Below the pieces are notes generated by a model that saw nothing but the letters and a program-made list of their open reading frames with translations, was not told the DNA's origin and made no database searches. A DNA stretch of 64,000 nucleotides from Benincasa hispida (taxonomy: Eukaryota; Streptophyta; Magnoliopsida; Cucurbitales; Cucurbitaceae), in NCBI RefSeq assembly GCF_009727055.1, contig NC_052351.1:9585744-9649743 (forward strand), written 5' to 3'. Both the position numbers and the translations under genes were made by a program. Positions 12,866 to 23,922 of this stretch are shown one piece after another (position 1 is the first letter of the stretch; each line of letters starts with the position of its first letter).

Positions 12866-13085
12866 TTCAATTAATAGTTTCTAAAATGACGATGGCTGTG
12901 ACTAGAGACAAAATGGCGGGATGAGTTTCCATCTTCATGTTACTTCTTTTCTCACTCTTCGTCCTCCTCGTCACAACCTCCTCCTCCTTCAACATCCACA
13001 AGATATCCGCCATTAGAACTTCCACTTCTTCCACTTCAAACTCCCACATAAGCTGTCATCTTCGACGTCGGAAGCTTCAGTTGTC

Positions 13086-13090
13086 ATCTT
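13086..13090. repeat. Target site duplication, left (ATCTT)
   Basis: Five bases ATCTT directly precede the 5' LTR and recur directly after the 3' LTR at 18272-18276, as expected for copia integration. Confidence 0.85.
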
Positions 13091-13377
13091 TGATAAAAGA
13101 GATATCCAACGCCTAGTTGTTAAAATATATTTTTCTCGTTTTTCCTCTGTTTTTCTTCAGCGTTTCAAATTCCACTATTTGGCTGTTATTTTTTATTCTT
13201 CTCTCTCCTGGTTGTTATGCTTAGCCAATGTTCTTATGCCAAGTGGCTCCATTTACATTAATAAATAACAACTATACGATAGGTAAACATTATCGTGTAG
13301 AGTCGATCGTTTAGCAAATTTATTTTTCTATCTTCTGTCTCTTCGTCTTCTACATCTCTGCCTCTTCGTCTCCTACA
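13091..13377 (+). repeat. copia-1 5' LTR
   Basis: Begins TGATAAAAGAGAT and ends TCTCCTACA, immediately followed by the PBS. Relative to the 3' LTR it has an extra CTCTCTCCT-like stretch near 13200. Confidence 0.93.
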
Positions 13378-13389
13378 TGGTATCAGAGC
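13378..13389 (+). other. copia-1 primer binding site
   Basis: TGGTATCAGAGC, the 12 bases complementary to the 3' end of plant initiator methionine tRNA, abuts the 5' LTR and would prime minus-strand cDNA. Confidence 0.93.
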
Positions 13390-13413
13390 TTTAAGCATCC
13401 TATTCCTTTCTTC

Positions 13414-14347
13414 ATGGCGTCAAGCTCGGGAACATCTGAAGAAGACTCTACTCTACCGGTGACATCAAACCCAGGTATTCATTCGACAGTTCCACCTTCA
13501 ACCAACATCTCTATATCCTCCCCATCGTTTACTCCACCTGCTACTCCCACTCTACCTTCCTCAATATGGCCCTCCACCACCGCCTCTTCACCCTCAGTAT
13601 GCCGGTTTTCCCACCCATCATCCTTTTTCAACTCAGATATCCTTTAATTCGTTCTCCACACTTCCATCCCCGTAATCTCCAATAGCAAACTTCCCTTACA
13701 TGTTCCAATCCCTCACTGTCAAACTAAATGATTCCAACTATCTTCTCTAGAAAAATCAGCTTCTCAACTTGATCATGGGCTACGACCTTGAAAGTTTCAT
13801 TGACGACACCTATCCCCAGCCCCATAAATACCTCGATCCTCAGCAGACACATATCAATCCTCATTTCTCTTATTGGCAAAAGTGCAATCGCACTATCATG
13901 AGCTGGTTTTACTCCTCTCTCAATGAAGATAAAATGGGTGAAATCGTCGGCTACGAATCAGCATTAGAGATTTGGGAAGCACTTCGAACGGTTTATGAGT
14001 CATCTTCAACAGCTCGGATTATGGGACTACGATCTCAGCTTCAGAAAATAAGAAAGGATGGCACCAACGTGTCTTAGTACCTAGCAAAGATTAAAGACAT
14101 TGTCGATAAATTTGCTGCCATTAGAGAACCTCTGTTTTATCGTGATCATCTCGCCTATATTCTCGAAGGTCTCGGAAATGAGTACAACCCTTTTGTGACT
14201 TCCATTCAGAACAGAACTGACCGCCCCTTCATAGCTGATGTTCAAAGCCTGCTTATCACATATGACTCTCGGTTGGAAATACAGTCTGCCATGGATCAAC
14301 TTCAACAAATCCAAGCCAATGTTGCCCATTTCTCTCTACAACCTTGA
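13414..14347 (+). pseudogene. copia-1 gag (capsid part), broken
   Basis: Starts at ATG 13414 (MASSSGTSEEDS) with a Ser/Thr/Pro-rich leader that ends in a stop at 13645-13647. The capsid homology continues in another frame from about 13700 (SLTVKLNDSNYLL) and runs through FIDDTYPQPHKYL, SLNEDKMGEIVGYESALEIW and LRSQLQKIRKDG. In-frame stops occur at 13748-13750 (TAG where Trp is expected), 14075-14077 and 14345-14347. Gag forms the cytoplasmic particle in intact relatives; this copy cannot make it. Confidence 0.85.
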
Positions 14348-14438
14348 CGCTCTCACTGGCAACAACATACTAGAACATCCTTCAGACCTCCTTCTTCTCT
14401 TCTAGGTATTCTTCCTAATCCTCCTTTTTCTCCTTTGA

Positions 14439-14990
14439 ATGTTCTTGACCATACTTTTCCTAGATCCCCTGCCCGAGCTCAACGACTACCCCCATCAAAC
14501 ATTGAACTCCTCTAATAGGCCTCAGTGTCAAATCTGCAATAAACTTGGCCATACAACCCTATCATGCTACAATATTGATAACCCCAAATACAAGACCATT
14601 CACCCTCCTCAAGCTCATTTTGCTCAAATTGCTCCAGCCACCAATCAACCTTTGTCCTATGTCACTGCTTCCCTTGCTCCAAAATCCAATCATCCAGACG
14701 AAGGCTGGTATATAGACTCTGGAGCTACTCATCACATGACTCCTGACCTGTCCAACATCCAACAGCCTACTCCATATTATGGTGGTGAACAAGTTGTGAT
14801 AGAAAATTGTAAGTCTCTTCCCATCTCTCACACTGGCTCTTCACTTTTTCTGTCTCCTATATCTAGTACTCTAGTTCATCTTCACTCTGTCCTTCACACA
14901 CCTTCCATCTCTCGAAATATCATTAGCATAGGTCACTTATGTTGTGATAATCACGCTTATGTTGAGTTTTCCATGGCTCGTTTGTTGTGA
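14439..14990 (+). pseudogene. copia-1 zinc knuckle and protease, broken
   Basis: A CCHC zinc knuckle (CQICNKLGHTTLSC) near the start binds RNA in intact gag. It is followed by an aspartic protease start with WYIDSGATHHMT near 14707, whose D-S-G triad is intact. This segment is in a different frame from the capsid part. It ends at a stop where the frame changes again into the pre-integrase zinc finger. Confidence 0.85.
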
Positions 14991-16493
14991 AGGATCTTCA
15001 AACCAAAAGCCCACTCCTTCGGGGCACATTTGATCGTGGCCTATACAAGCTCTCTATCACTCCAACTGCTCCAAGATCATCCACTTCCTCTCCTCATCCC
15101 ACTGCCTTCATTTCAACACTTATAGATTTTTTCTTGTGGCATCGTTGCTTGGGACACCCCTCCACACCAATAGTTCAGTCCGTTCTGTCCAAATGCAAAT
15201 TGAAGTACAAAAACAATACAAATGTATCAGTCTGCAAGCACTGTCAAATGGCCCAAGAGCCATCGTTTACCTTTCCATACTTCTACTTCTCGTCCATCCT
15301 CTCTTTTTGATATTGTGTATGGCGATGTATGGGGTCCTTCCCCTATAAATTCAGTGAATGGAGACAAATATTTCTTATTGTTTATTGATGCTTTCTCGCA
15401 TTTCACTTGGATATACACCATAAAAGTGAAATCAAATGTTCTCCCCTATTTCATCAAGTTTCAAACAATGATATCAAATCAATTTTCCACCACTATAAAA
15501 TCAATCCAAACTGATGGAGGAGGAGAATTCAAAGCTCTCTCACCTATTCTAGACAAACTTGGCATACTCCACCGTTTATCCTATCCTTATACCCTTAAAA
15601 ATAATGGTACTTTTGAGCGAAAGAACAGACATGTTGTTGAGGTCGGATTATCCATGCTTGCCCATTCCTCTATTCCACACACCTTCTGGCCCTTTGCCTT
15701 CCACACAGCCACATATCTCATAAATCAGTTACCCACACCTCTCCTTGCCAAAAAACCTCCCTATGAAACCATATACAATAAGCTTCCAGGTTACCAGCTT
15801 CTTAAAGTATTTGGATGCACCTGTTTTCCCTTTCTTCGACCATTTAATGATCATAAGCTTCAATATCGGTCTCATGAATGCATATTCTTAGGATATACCT
15901 CTTTGCACAAAGGATATCTCTGCCTTCATCCCACAACAGGTCGTATATATGTCTCTAGGCATGTAGTATTCAATGAAACTGCTTTTCCTTTCCTAGATAA
16001 CTCTCAAACAAAAACTCCATCACAATCTCTTCCCTCCTCTGTCATTTCTATTCCTATTCCCATCAGTCCTCTCTGTCCCTCCTCACCAAATCAGTCTACT
16101 GTCAATCCTCAAAGTAATACCGTTCATCACCATGATTCCCCCCACCTATCTTCTTCCATCCCATCTCCCTCCTCTCAACCTACACCAGCCAGCCAACCTA
16201 CTATCCCTACCCTTCAGTCACCTGACTCTTCAACCGGTTCACCAAGTTCCCTCATTCTCTCTCCTTCACCAACACTCACTTCTGCCCTCCCAACTCACTC
16301 TAATTCACCACACCTAACCATTCCCAACACTTCAGACCCACCACAACCCTTCCCTCTCACAACCAATAACCATCCTATGATTACAGGATCCAAAATGGTC
16401 ATTTTTAAACCAAACATTTGGCTATCCATTGTCATTGACTTGGACAAAACAGAACCATGGTCGTATAAGGAAGCTATTCTTCATCCAAAATGA
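14987..16493 (+). pseudogene. copia-1 integrase, broken
   Basis: The pre-integrase zinc-binding part (LWHRCLGHPS ... CKHC, an HHCC finger) is in one frame. From about 15300 the catalytic core continues in another frame: VYGDVWGPSP, IQTDGGGEF and the NNGTFERKNRH block supply the D, D and E of the active site. A Ser/Pro-rich linker follows (about 16020-16370). The frame closes at TGA 16491-16493, where the family has Trp, directly before the reverse transcriptase. The fused polyprotein can therefore not be made. Confidence 0.88.
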
Positions 16494-16502
16494 AAACAAG
16501 CT

Positions 16503-17356
16503 ATGCTTAAGGAATATGAGGCGCTCATACGAAACAATACATGGTCTTTGACACCTCTTCCCCAGGATCTCAAGGTAATTGGCAGTAAGTGGGTATTCAG
16601 GCTTAAACAGACTCCATCAGATGAGATTGCTCGATTTAAGGCCCGTTTGATCGTTCAAGGCTTTAGCCAAGATTATGGTATTGATTACTTTGAAACATTT
16701 AGTCCAGTGGTTAAGCCTACTACCATCCGGCTTGTACTATCCATTGCTTTATCTCATAATTGAGCATTCGATAGCTTGATGTGCACAATGCCTTTCTTAA
16801 TGGTGACCTATCTGAGAAAGTGTATATCAAATAACCACCTGGTTTTATAAGTAACCAACATCCAGATTATGTCCTGCTTCTGCATAAGGCCTTGTATGGT
16901 CTCAAAAAGAGCTCTCGAGCATGGTTTTCAAAGCTCAACACTTGTCTGATGTAGTGGGGCTTCTCAAATGCGAAATCTGATACGTCCATGTTCATTTTTC
17001 GCAACTTTCACACCTTAATCATCTTTCTCATTTATGTTGTTGATATCATTGTAACTGGCAATAGTTCTGAAACCATTCAACACTTTATTAGTTGTTTACA
17101 CACTCATTTTGCATTTAAAAATCTTGGTGATCTATCTTTTTTCCTTGGTATTCAGGTAGCTCGCTCATCAAACCATTTACACTTATCTCAGTCCAAGTAC
17201 ATTTACAACCTACTTGATCGTGCACATTTCACTGACTGCAAGCCCATTCATTCTCCTATGGTCGTTGGTACCACATTGTCCCTCACTGATGGACAATTAC
17301 TGGACAACCCCTCTAAATACAGAAGCTTAGTAGAAGCCTCCAATATTGTACTATGA
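16503..17356 (+). pseudogene. copia-1 reverse transcriptase, broken, YVDD changed to YVVD
   Basis: Contains the copia RT blocks [42 protein letters not shown], (after a TGA at 16761-16763) QLDVHNAFLN in a shifted reading, then ALYGLK and LGDLSFFLGIQVARS. The catalytic box at 17033-17044 reads Tyr-Val-Val-Asp instead of Tyr-Val-Asp-Asp, so one of the metal-binding aspartates is lost. With the stops and frame change this RT is inactive. Confidence 0.88.
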
Positions 17357-17990
17357 CCAGACCAGACATCAGCTTCAATGTCAACAAACTCTGTCAGTTT
17401 ATGCATGCCTCAACCTTTTCACATTTTCAAGCAGCAAAACGTCTTCTTCGCTACCTTAAAGGCACGGTTAATCATGGTATTCTTCTGACCAAATCCTATG
17501 TTTTGGCCTTAACTTGCTACACCAATGCCGATTGGACCAGCTACCTGGATGATAGACGAAGCACAAGTGGGTTCTATCTCTTCCTAGGTTCCAACCTCAT
17601 CTCATGGAGCTTCTCCAAGCAAAAAGTAGTCTCTCGTTCCAGTGCCAAATCAGAATATCGTGGCCTTTCCAATGCTGCCGCTGAGGTCCTCTAGATCCAA
17701 TCTGTTCTGACTGAAATTGGCATTAACCACATATCAACTCCTTTGCTACTCTGTGACAACCTGAGCGCCACATACATGGCCGTCAATCCTGTGATTCACA
17801 ACCGAACAAAACATCTTGAGATTGATCTTCAGTTTCTCAAAGAAAATGTTGTATCCAAACAACTTTCAGTCAGATTTCTTCCCTCCGAAGACCAACTTGC
17901 AGACATCATGACAAAAACTTTACCAAGTCCTCGTTTTCTCAGTCTCAATACCAAGCTTACAGTTGCGGCAACTTCTCGTTCACTTGCGGG
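17353..17990 (+). pseudogene. copia-1 RNase H, broken
   Basis: Continues from TRPDISFNVNKLCQFMH (end of RT) into RNase H: CYTNADWTSYLDDRRSTSG, SAKSEYRGLSNAAAEVL, then a TAG at 17692-17694 in place of Trp, then LLCDNLSATYMAVNPV, NRTKHLEIDLQFL and the DQLADIMTKTL block. It runs nearly to the polypurine tract. RNase H removes the RNA template in intact elements. Confidence 0.88.
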
Positions 17991-17993
17991 GGA
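17986..17993 (+). other. copia-1 polypurine tract
   Basis: GCGGGGGA sits immediately before the TG start of the 3' LTR, the position used to prime plus-strand DNA. Confidence 0.85.
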
Positions 17994-18271
17994 TGATAAA
18001 AGAGATGTCCAACGCCTGGTTGTTAAAATGCATTTTACCGTTTTCCCTCTATTTTTCTCAGCGTTTCAAATTCCACTATTTGGCTGTTATTTTTTATTCT
18101 TCTGGTTGTTATGCTTAGCCAATGTTCTTATGCCAAATGGCTCCATTTACATAAATAAATAGCAACTATACGATAGGTAAACATTATCGTGTAAAGCCGA
18201 TCGTTTAGCAAATTTATTTTTCTCTCTTATGTCTCTTTGTCTTCTACATCTCTGCCTCTTCGTCTCCTACA
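17994..18271 (+). repeat. copia-1 3' LTR
   Basis: Starts TGATAAAAGAGAT and ends CTCCTACA, matching the 5' LTR along its length apart from substitutions and the short length difference. Followed by the ATCTT target duplicate at 18272-18276. Confidence 0.93.
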
Positions 18272-18276
18272 ATCTT

Positions 18277-19250
18277 CGACATCGGACACTTCAACAGCCT
18301 CGTCCACATCTTCCATTTCGATCAGAGATCGAGGTTTTTTCATTGGTACTTAAATGATTCATAGCTCTCTCAAAGTCTAATATCTAATGTTGTCGAGTAA
18401 TCCTTTTTCATTGCTCTTCAAATAAACCAGAACTGAGTTCATACATCGACGATCCTTAGAAAGCTGCGAATTCTTTAATTCCTTTATTGGAGAAAGCAGA
18501 AAACACAATACCTCGGAAACTGCAATATTTGACCTCAATTCACCTTGGGGTTCATAAATCCTCTATTCTTAAGTTCCTATGCTCAAAATTTTTCAAAAGT
18601 GTTGCGTTAAATCGGATCTATATGGTTGTAGGTGACGACGAGGCTTATGTTTTTGGAATGCGACAGATCTGAGAGGATTTTGGAGGTGGTAATTGATGAA
18701 TTTATTTGATTTGATTTGGTTGAGAATGAAAATTGATGGTGAGTTTGATTTTGATGTAGGTTAGGATTCTTCTGAAAGCAAAGAGCGGATTTAACGCTAA
18801 AATCTCCTCAATTTTTGAATGTTGAAAGTAAAAGATGAGTGGGTGCAGTACCATTGAGGGATAATTTTAAAATTTGAAAAAGTTTAAAATTAGATTCCTT
18901 TATAACATCATTAACGCGATTTAAGTTTTCAAGATATTATTAAATATATAAAATTTCAAATTGAAACATAGTTACCAATCCTATTTTTAATTTGATACCC
19001 ATTACAATTTTCCTAAATTATATTTGTTATTGTTCAGAGATAAAATACCATTTTAGACATATACTCTAAACTAAAAATTCTAAAATTCCAATTTATACTC
19101 TTACATATTAAATAATTGAAAAAGGGGGAAAATATCTTTTTATCTCTTAGGTATCAACATTTAGTCTTTAAATTTTAGGATATTTGTAATACATAGTAGA
19201 ATAAGAGAAAAAATCTAAAAATATATTACATCTTTAAAATATTTGTAAAT
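18277..19250. other. Right flank of copia-1, no intact gene
   Basis: Continues the pre-insertion sequence of 12890-13085. On the minus strand an ATG at about 18341 opens 'MKKPRSLIEMEDVDEAVEV', and the frame would cross the insertion point. A 61-codon plus-strand frame at 18487-18672 has no known domain. The rest (18850-19250) is AT-rich spacer. Confidence 0.4.
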
Positions 19251-19259
19251 ATGGATGAG

Positions 19260-19860
19260 TTGATTAGTCAATCTTTGAATTTTTATTTAATTTTCAATTT
19301 TGCCCTCCCTTGTCTATTCTTCCATTTTTTCTTCTTCCCTCCCCTTTTTCATTTTTTTCATTTTCTTTCCTTTATCAGATTTTTCTTTTTCTTTTTCTTT
19401 TTTATTCTTTCCTTTATCCGATTTTTAATTTTTTTCCTTTAATTTTTATTTTCTTTCATTTCCTTCTTTTTATTTCCTTTATTTTTTTTTATTTCATTTC
19501 CTTCTTTTTTCATTTCTTTTTTTCTTTTATTTTTAATTTTCTTTTCTTTCCTTGGTTTTTACTTATTTGTTTTTTTATTTTCTTTCTTCGGTTCTTGCTT
19601 ATTCTTTTTTTTTAATTTTTATTTTCTTCCCTTTCTCTGATTTTTGTTTCTTCCCTTATCTTTTTTTATTATTTTCTTTTTTTTTTGTCTCCGATTTTTT
19701 TGCTTCGTTTCTTTCTTTTTCGTTTTTTAGTTTTTCTTTCATTTGTCCAGTTTTTTCTTCCTTTTTTCTATTTATTTTTTGTTTTTTGTTCTTGTCTTTT
19801 TCTTATTTTAAAAACTTTTCTTTTCTTTATTTGAATTTTCCCCCTTTTTTTTCACAAGAA
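19260..19860 (+). repeat. Pyrimidine (TTTTC/TTTCTTT) tract
   Basis: About 600 bases that are almost entirely T with interspersed C on the plus strand. All reading frames give Phe/Leu/Ser strings; these are composition artefacts, not genes. Confidence 0.9.
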
Positions 19861-19959
19861 TTATGAGGTTGAGTTCCATACCTAGGATTTGAAAGTACCG
19901 ACAAGTCAATCATCAAGTTTGATTATTATAACAAATAATAAATATAAATAGCAAATGAA

Positions 19960-21130
19960 AGTCTATCAGTGATAGCCACTAATATTTTCTATCATTGATA
20001 GCTTAATCTTTGATTATATTTTCATAGTTAATAGCCACTTATAGAAATCTATCATTGATAGCCAACTTAGTGAATTTAATTAATAAAGTTGAATCTCGAA
20101 CTAAAATATAAGTGGAATGCCTAGAAATTATCACTAATAGCATGTTTATCAGTGATAGAAGCTATCATCGAAAAGAAAAGGGACTTATAAATATTTGAGA
20201 ATGACAGGAAAGAGGCAAAAAAGTGTTCAGTGGCTATGATTGATAGCGCACAAAACAAGAAAACGGTGGATTGACTGGCGAACTCGTGCAATCAACCAAA
20301 AGAGCTATTGCCGATCCCCAAGACATCTTTGGTTGAATCTTCACACCTGACATTTTCTTTAGGGTGGATCATGATACAGAAAAGTCTTGACCAATTTGAA
20401 AGATCATTTGATGTACTACTGATAGCATGTTATCAGTGATAGAAGCTAATACTAATAGCATGTTATCGATGATAGAAGCTACCCGATAGCACGTTATCGG
20501 TGATAGAAACTACAGCCGATAGCACGTTATCAGTGATAGAGAACCATCACTGATAGCATGATATCGGTGAGATCATTGATAGCATCTTATCAATAATGTT
20601 ATCAGTGAAAGAAACTATCACTGATAACTACAATATGAGTGATGTTAGTGATAAAACTTAGATGATATCTATATATCAAGTTTCTTTCAAAGGTGATAAC
20701 TAGTTATAGAAATCTATCATTGATAGCATTAAGTGTTAATATTTCAAGGTTGATTCTAATTGACGAAAGTCTATCAGTAATAGGTCCGATAAAAGATTAT
20801 TAGTGATAACTACTATGGTAATCAAAGTTTTTGGTCTTCTTTCAAAGTTGATCACTATTTATAAATCTATCAATGATAGCCATTGATAGCCTTAAGTAGT
20901 AATATTGCAACGTTGATTCCAATTGATGAAAGTGAATCAATGATAGCTACTGATAATTTATAGCAAATTAAAAGCTAATATTTCAGGATTGTATTAATTT
21001 TTCTCAAATTAAAAGTTATCGTTGATAGCAACTATCATCGATAGCAATTGATAGAAGCTATCAGCGATAGCAGCTGATAACAACTATCAATAGTTATAAC
21101 TAATAGTTGCTATCAGTGATAGTTTTTAAT
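19960..21130. repeat. Large CTATCA(C/G/T)TGATAG repeat field
   Basis: Dozens of copies of a near-palindromic 13-mer of the form CTATCANTGATAG, spaced by short variable sequence. At 20420-20560 they form a tighter tandem with a unit of roughly 28-30 bases: GATAGCATGTTATC, then AGTGATAGAAGCTA. Smaller groups of the same motif occur at 27168-27345, 28318-28450 and 34695-34755. No open frame or conserved spacer pattern goes with it. Confidence 0.85.
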
Positions 21131-22611
21131 TTGAGAAAACACGGAACAAGCGAACAAAATGGTGGCTAGGCATGAGTTTTTTAGTTTTTTACCATTTTTT
21201 AATATATATATGCAATTATTTTATCCTTGTACTACATATTCTATTATTTTGGGCTTGAATTCTATTTATGCAACTAGTCCTAAATTTTAAGTTTGGTTTT
21301 AGTTTAGTCTCTAAATTTTAAAATCTTATGATTTTATCCTTGGCGTTTGAGTTTTATTTTAATTTGGTCTCTCAGTTTCAAGTTTTTATAATTTTAACCT
21401 CAATTTTTATTAGATACTCATTTTCAATTATTAATGTCAATATCGATTAATTAATTTAAAATAATTATGAAGTCAAATTTTAAGTCTAAAAATAATGAAA
21501 ATTAGTGAAACTCAATTAATTATACTCATTTTAATTATTTATAATTTATTAAGATATATTAACATTAAAGACAAAAATAAATATTTGTGAAATATGGTGG
21601 TTAAAAGTGTAAATCTTAAAAAATAAAAATTAAATTGAACCAAAAGGATGTAAGCGATGAAATTGTAACTTATTAAAATATAGGGAATGTACTACGAATA
21701 AATTAAATACTAAAATATAACATTTTGAAATCCCAAATAAAAACAGTTGTAACATCTATAGCAACAATTTTACGATCATTGGGAAAGTCAGCGTTAGAAA
21801 TCTATTAAAGCAGTTTTTGAAACCGCTGAAATCAAATTTGTAAACCCTTGCAATATTTTGTTTGGTGTATAGCAACATATATTTCAATTTATAGCAACAA
21901 TTTTTGTGGTTTATAACGAAGGTTGGAAGCTACATATTACAATAATAACAATAACGCAGCAAGCAGTTACAACATTTTCTAAAGAACTTTTGTAACGATT
22001 TTATCAAATATTTCACAACAGTTGCTGATGTTATATATATAATTTTTTTTACCAACTACAATAATTCTTATTACTGTATTACAAAATTTCAAACTAATTT
22101 GTAACACGTTTATTTACTCTTTTAAGTACTATAGTGCTATAGTTCAAATTATATTGCAATATTTCAAACTAAAATCTATTAACAAATTTGTACAAAATAT
22201 GTCCAACATCACTAAGAAAAAGAAAAAAAAAAACTGTTAATCAAAACTACTTCATCATCAACAGGTCTTCAAATTCGAAACTGGTTAAAAAAAACTAGTT
22301 CCAACTTGACATCGTATATCTTGACCATTGTTTCTTTGATCCTATCAACAAATTAATAATAAAATAATATAATTACATTATAGATAAAATAAGTACAACA
22401 CATGTTTATCATAATAAGTGCAACAACAGTTTATATATATAATAATGGTGTAATGTTACTTTATACAACATCCAACAAAAAGAAAAATAAAAAAGTAATA
22501 TAAAAGGATAACACAATCACTTGAATTCAAGCACCGGTTCACGTGAGTCATTTTGAAAATAGTTTTCTTAAAAGAAATGATAAGAATCCTTAAAAATCCA
22601 AAACATTCAAT
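21131..22611. other. AT-rich region, transposon-like but unassigned
   Basis: Contains stretches like CCTAAATTTTAAGTTTGGTTTTAG...CTCTAAATTTT (21270-21400), a common plant non-coding dispersed repeat. It also has a run of ACAACA/ATAGCAAC motifs (21740-22030). No coding region is supported. Confidence 0.45.
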
Positions 22612-23480
22612 TGTTGGGGATGATGTTCTAAAGTCTCGTGTCCTGTAGTTTGTAAACACATTTTGTACAAACGCTTGTGATGTATAATATATGATATTTA
22701 CTTCACTTCTTGACTTTGCACATTGGATGCTTTATTTGCTTTACCACAAACCAAAAACTAAAATCCCTAGTTGTCATTATGTAACTTAAGCATGTATGTG
22801 GTGACATACAAGTGAATCATGTCTTAAGTGATAACCAAATTGGTCTGTAGTATATGGATATAGGAGCGAAACCTTATCCTGGTAATACTACGGATGCAAC
22901 CCGCTTTGTGGAATGGTTACAAATGTTGTGACTTGCCACAGATGGTATGATCCTGATCATTCGTGTGGGAAAATGCGAGCGGGGGTGTCCTATACAAAGA
23001 GTTTGTATAAGACCTGACCACGAAGTGTTAACGTCTCGTTATATAACGCTATTCATNACCACGAAGTGTTAACGTCTCGTTATATAACGCTATTCATGAC
23101 AGAGGATTCACTTCACTAGGATGACCATAGGTAACGTGACCTCAATCCTGAGCGATTTGGGAACTCTTGCCATTGAGGGCACTCCTTTGATTTGCCGACT
23201 CAAACCTACCACTTGGGGATTCGTCTGATTTGGGAGTTGGGAACTCAGCTACACAAGATGGAATTCACTCATTCCTTGAAGCAGGAATAAGTAGATAGAT
23301 TGCTCCCTTAAAGGCTGATCCAGAGGCTTGAACGATGTGGCGCCACACACCTTCTCATGGCTCGAAAGGTGTTCACACATAGAAGAACTATGTTGTATTG
23401 TTCATTAGAAGGATCAGTGGCATTTAAGGATAAAGATGTAACTACAGGGGCAACACGAGTTAGAAAATATAAAAAGATGG
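22612..23480 (+). repeat. LTR-like repeat, plus orientation
   Basis: Shares block order with the minus-strand repeat at about 3400-4215 (GTATATGGATA, CTTATCCTGGTAA, TTTGTATAAGACC, GGGAGTTGGGAAC, ACAAGATGGAATTCACTC, TTCATTAGAAGGATCAGT). Open frames inside it on both strands have no domain. No PBS or PPT is recognised. A one-base gap (N at 23057) lies within it. Confidence 0.6.
23017..23097. other. Assembly join: 40-bp duplicate around a single N
   Basis: Bases 23017-23056 and 23058-23097 are identical 40-mers (ACCACGAAGTGTTAACGTCT...) separated by one N at 23057. This is the signature of two overlapping contigs joined without merging rather than a real tandem duplication. Confidence 0.85.
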
Positions 23481-23556
23481 AAACTGAATCGTTTACCTCT
23501 TCTTTGTGTACGATCGTCACGCGGTTAAACAATGCAAGACAACCTTGTCATTTACC

Positions 23557-23918
23557 TTATCGTACTAAGCGACGGAGCCTTGGATACTAAGCGATAGTGG
23601 TATCGCCTACCTTATCGTCTACCTTATCTTACTAAACGATGAATCCTCGAAAACTAAGCGATAGTGATATTGCTTACCTTATTGTCTACCTTGCCTTGTT
23701 AAGCGATAGAGCCACGGAAGCTAAGCGAGTAGTATCGTTCACCTTATCGTTTACCTTTGTCGTACTAAATGATAGGACCCTGGCGTTACACGATGGAGGT
23801 TATCGTCTACCCTTTCCTTGTACACGATGAAATCTAGACGCTAAACGATGAATGATGTATTCAATCGTTTAGCTGACCGTTGTACACGACGAAATCAATT
23901 TACTAAGCGATAGACAAA
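23557..23918 (+). repeat. Tandem array, about 66-bp unit, 5.5 copies
   Basis: Units at 23557-23623, 23624-23690, 23691-23755, 23756-23811 and 23812-23878, plus a partial copy. Most carry one or two ACTAAGCGATAG-like blocks and end in CG(T/C)CTACC or a variant. The fourth unit is about 10 bases shorter. Probably part of a degenerate LTR, between the LTR-like repeat and the copia-2 LTR. Confidence 0.75.
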
Positions 23919-23922
23919 GTGA

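Larger units (their letters stand above)
13091..18271 (+). mobile_element. Complete but inactive Ty1/copia LTR retrotransposon (copia-1)
   Basis: A 5181-bp element with two LTRs of 287 and 278 bp, a tRNA-iMet PBS, a polypurine tract and a 5-bp ATCTT target duplication. Domain order is gag, zinc knuckle, protease, integrase, reverse transcriptase, RNase H, the copia order. Coding is broken by at least three frame changes and several stops, many of them TAG or TGA at positions where Trp or Gln/Arg is expected, typical of C-to-T decay at methylated sites. The LTRs differ by a 9-base length change and scattered substitutions, so insertion is not recent. Confidence 0.95.

Noticed and set aside
16132..16317. 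Pro/Leu-rich frame inside copia-1
   Set aside because: It is an alternative frame of the Ser/Pro linker between integrase and RT.
19251..19866. Overlapping Phe/Leu/Ser-rich open frames that look like membrane proteins
   Set aside because: They are translations of a T-rich tract in all frames; no hydropathy pattern, start context or conservation supports a gene.
19960..21130. Possible CRISPR-like or satellite array of regular repeats and spacers
   Set aside because: Spacing is irregular, the repeat is a short palindrome, there are no associated genes and the host is a plant.
23308..23590. Opposed 74- and 77-codon frames
   Set aside because: They lie in the non-coding LTR-like repeat that also occurs at 3.4-4.2 kb, where the frames are not conserved.
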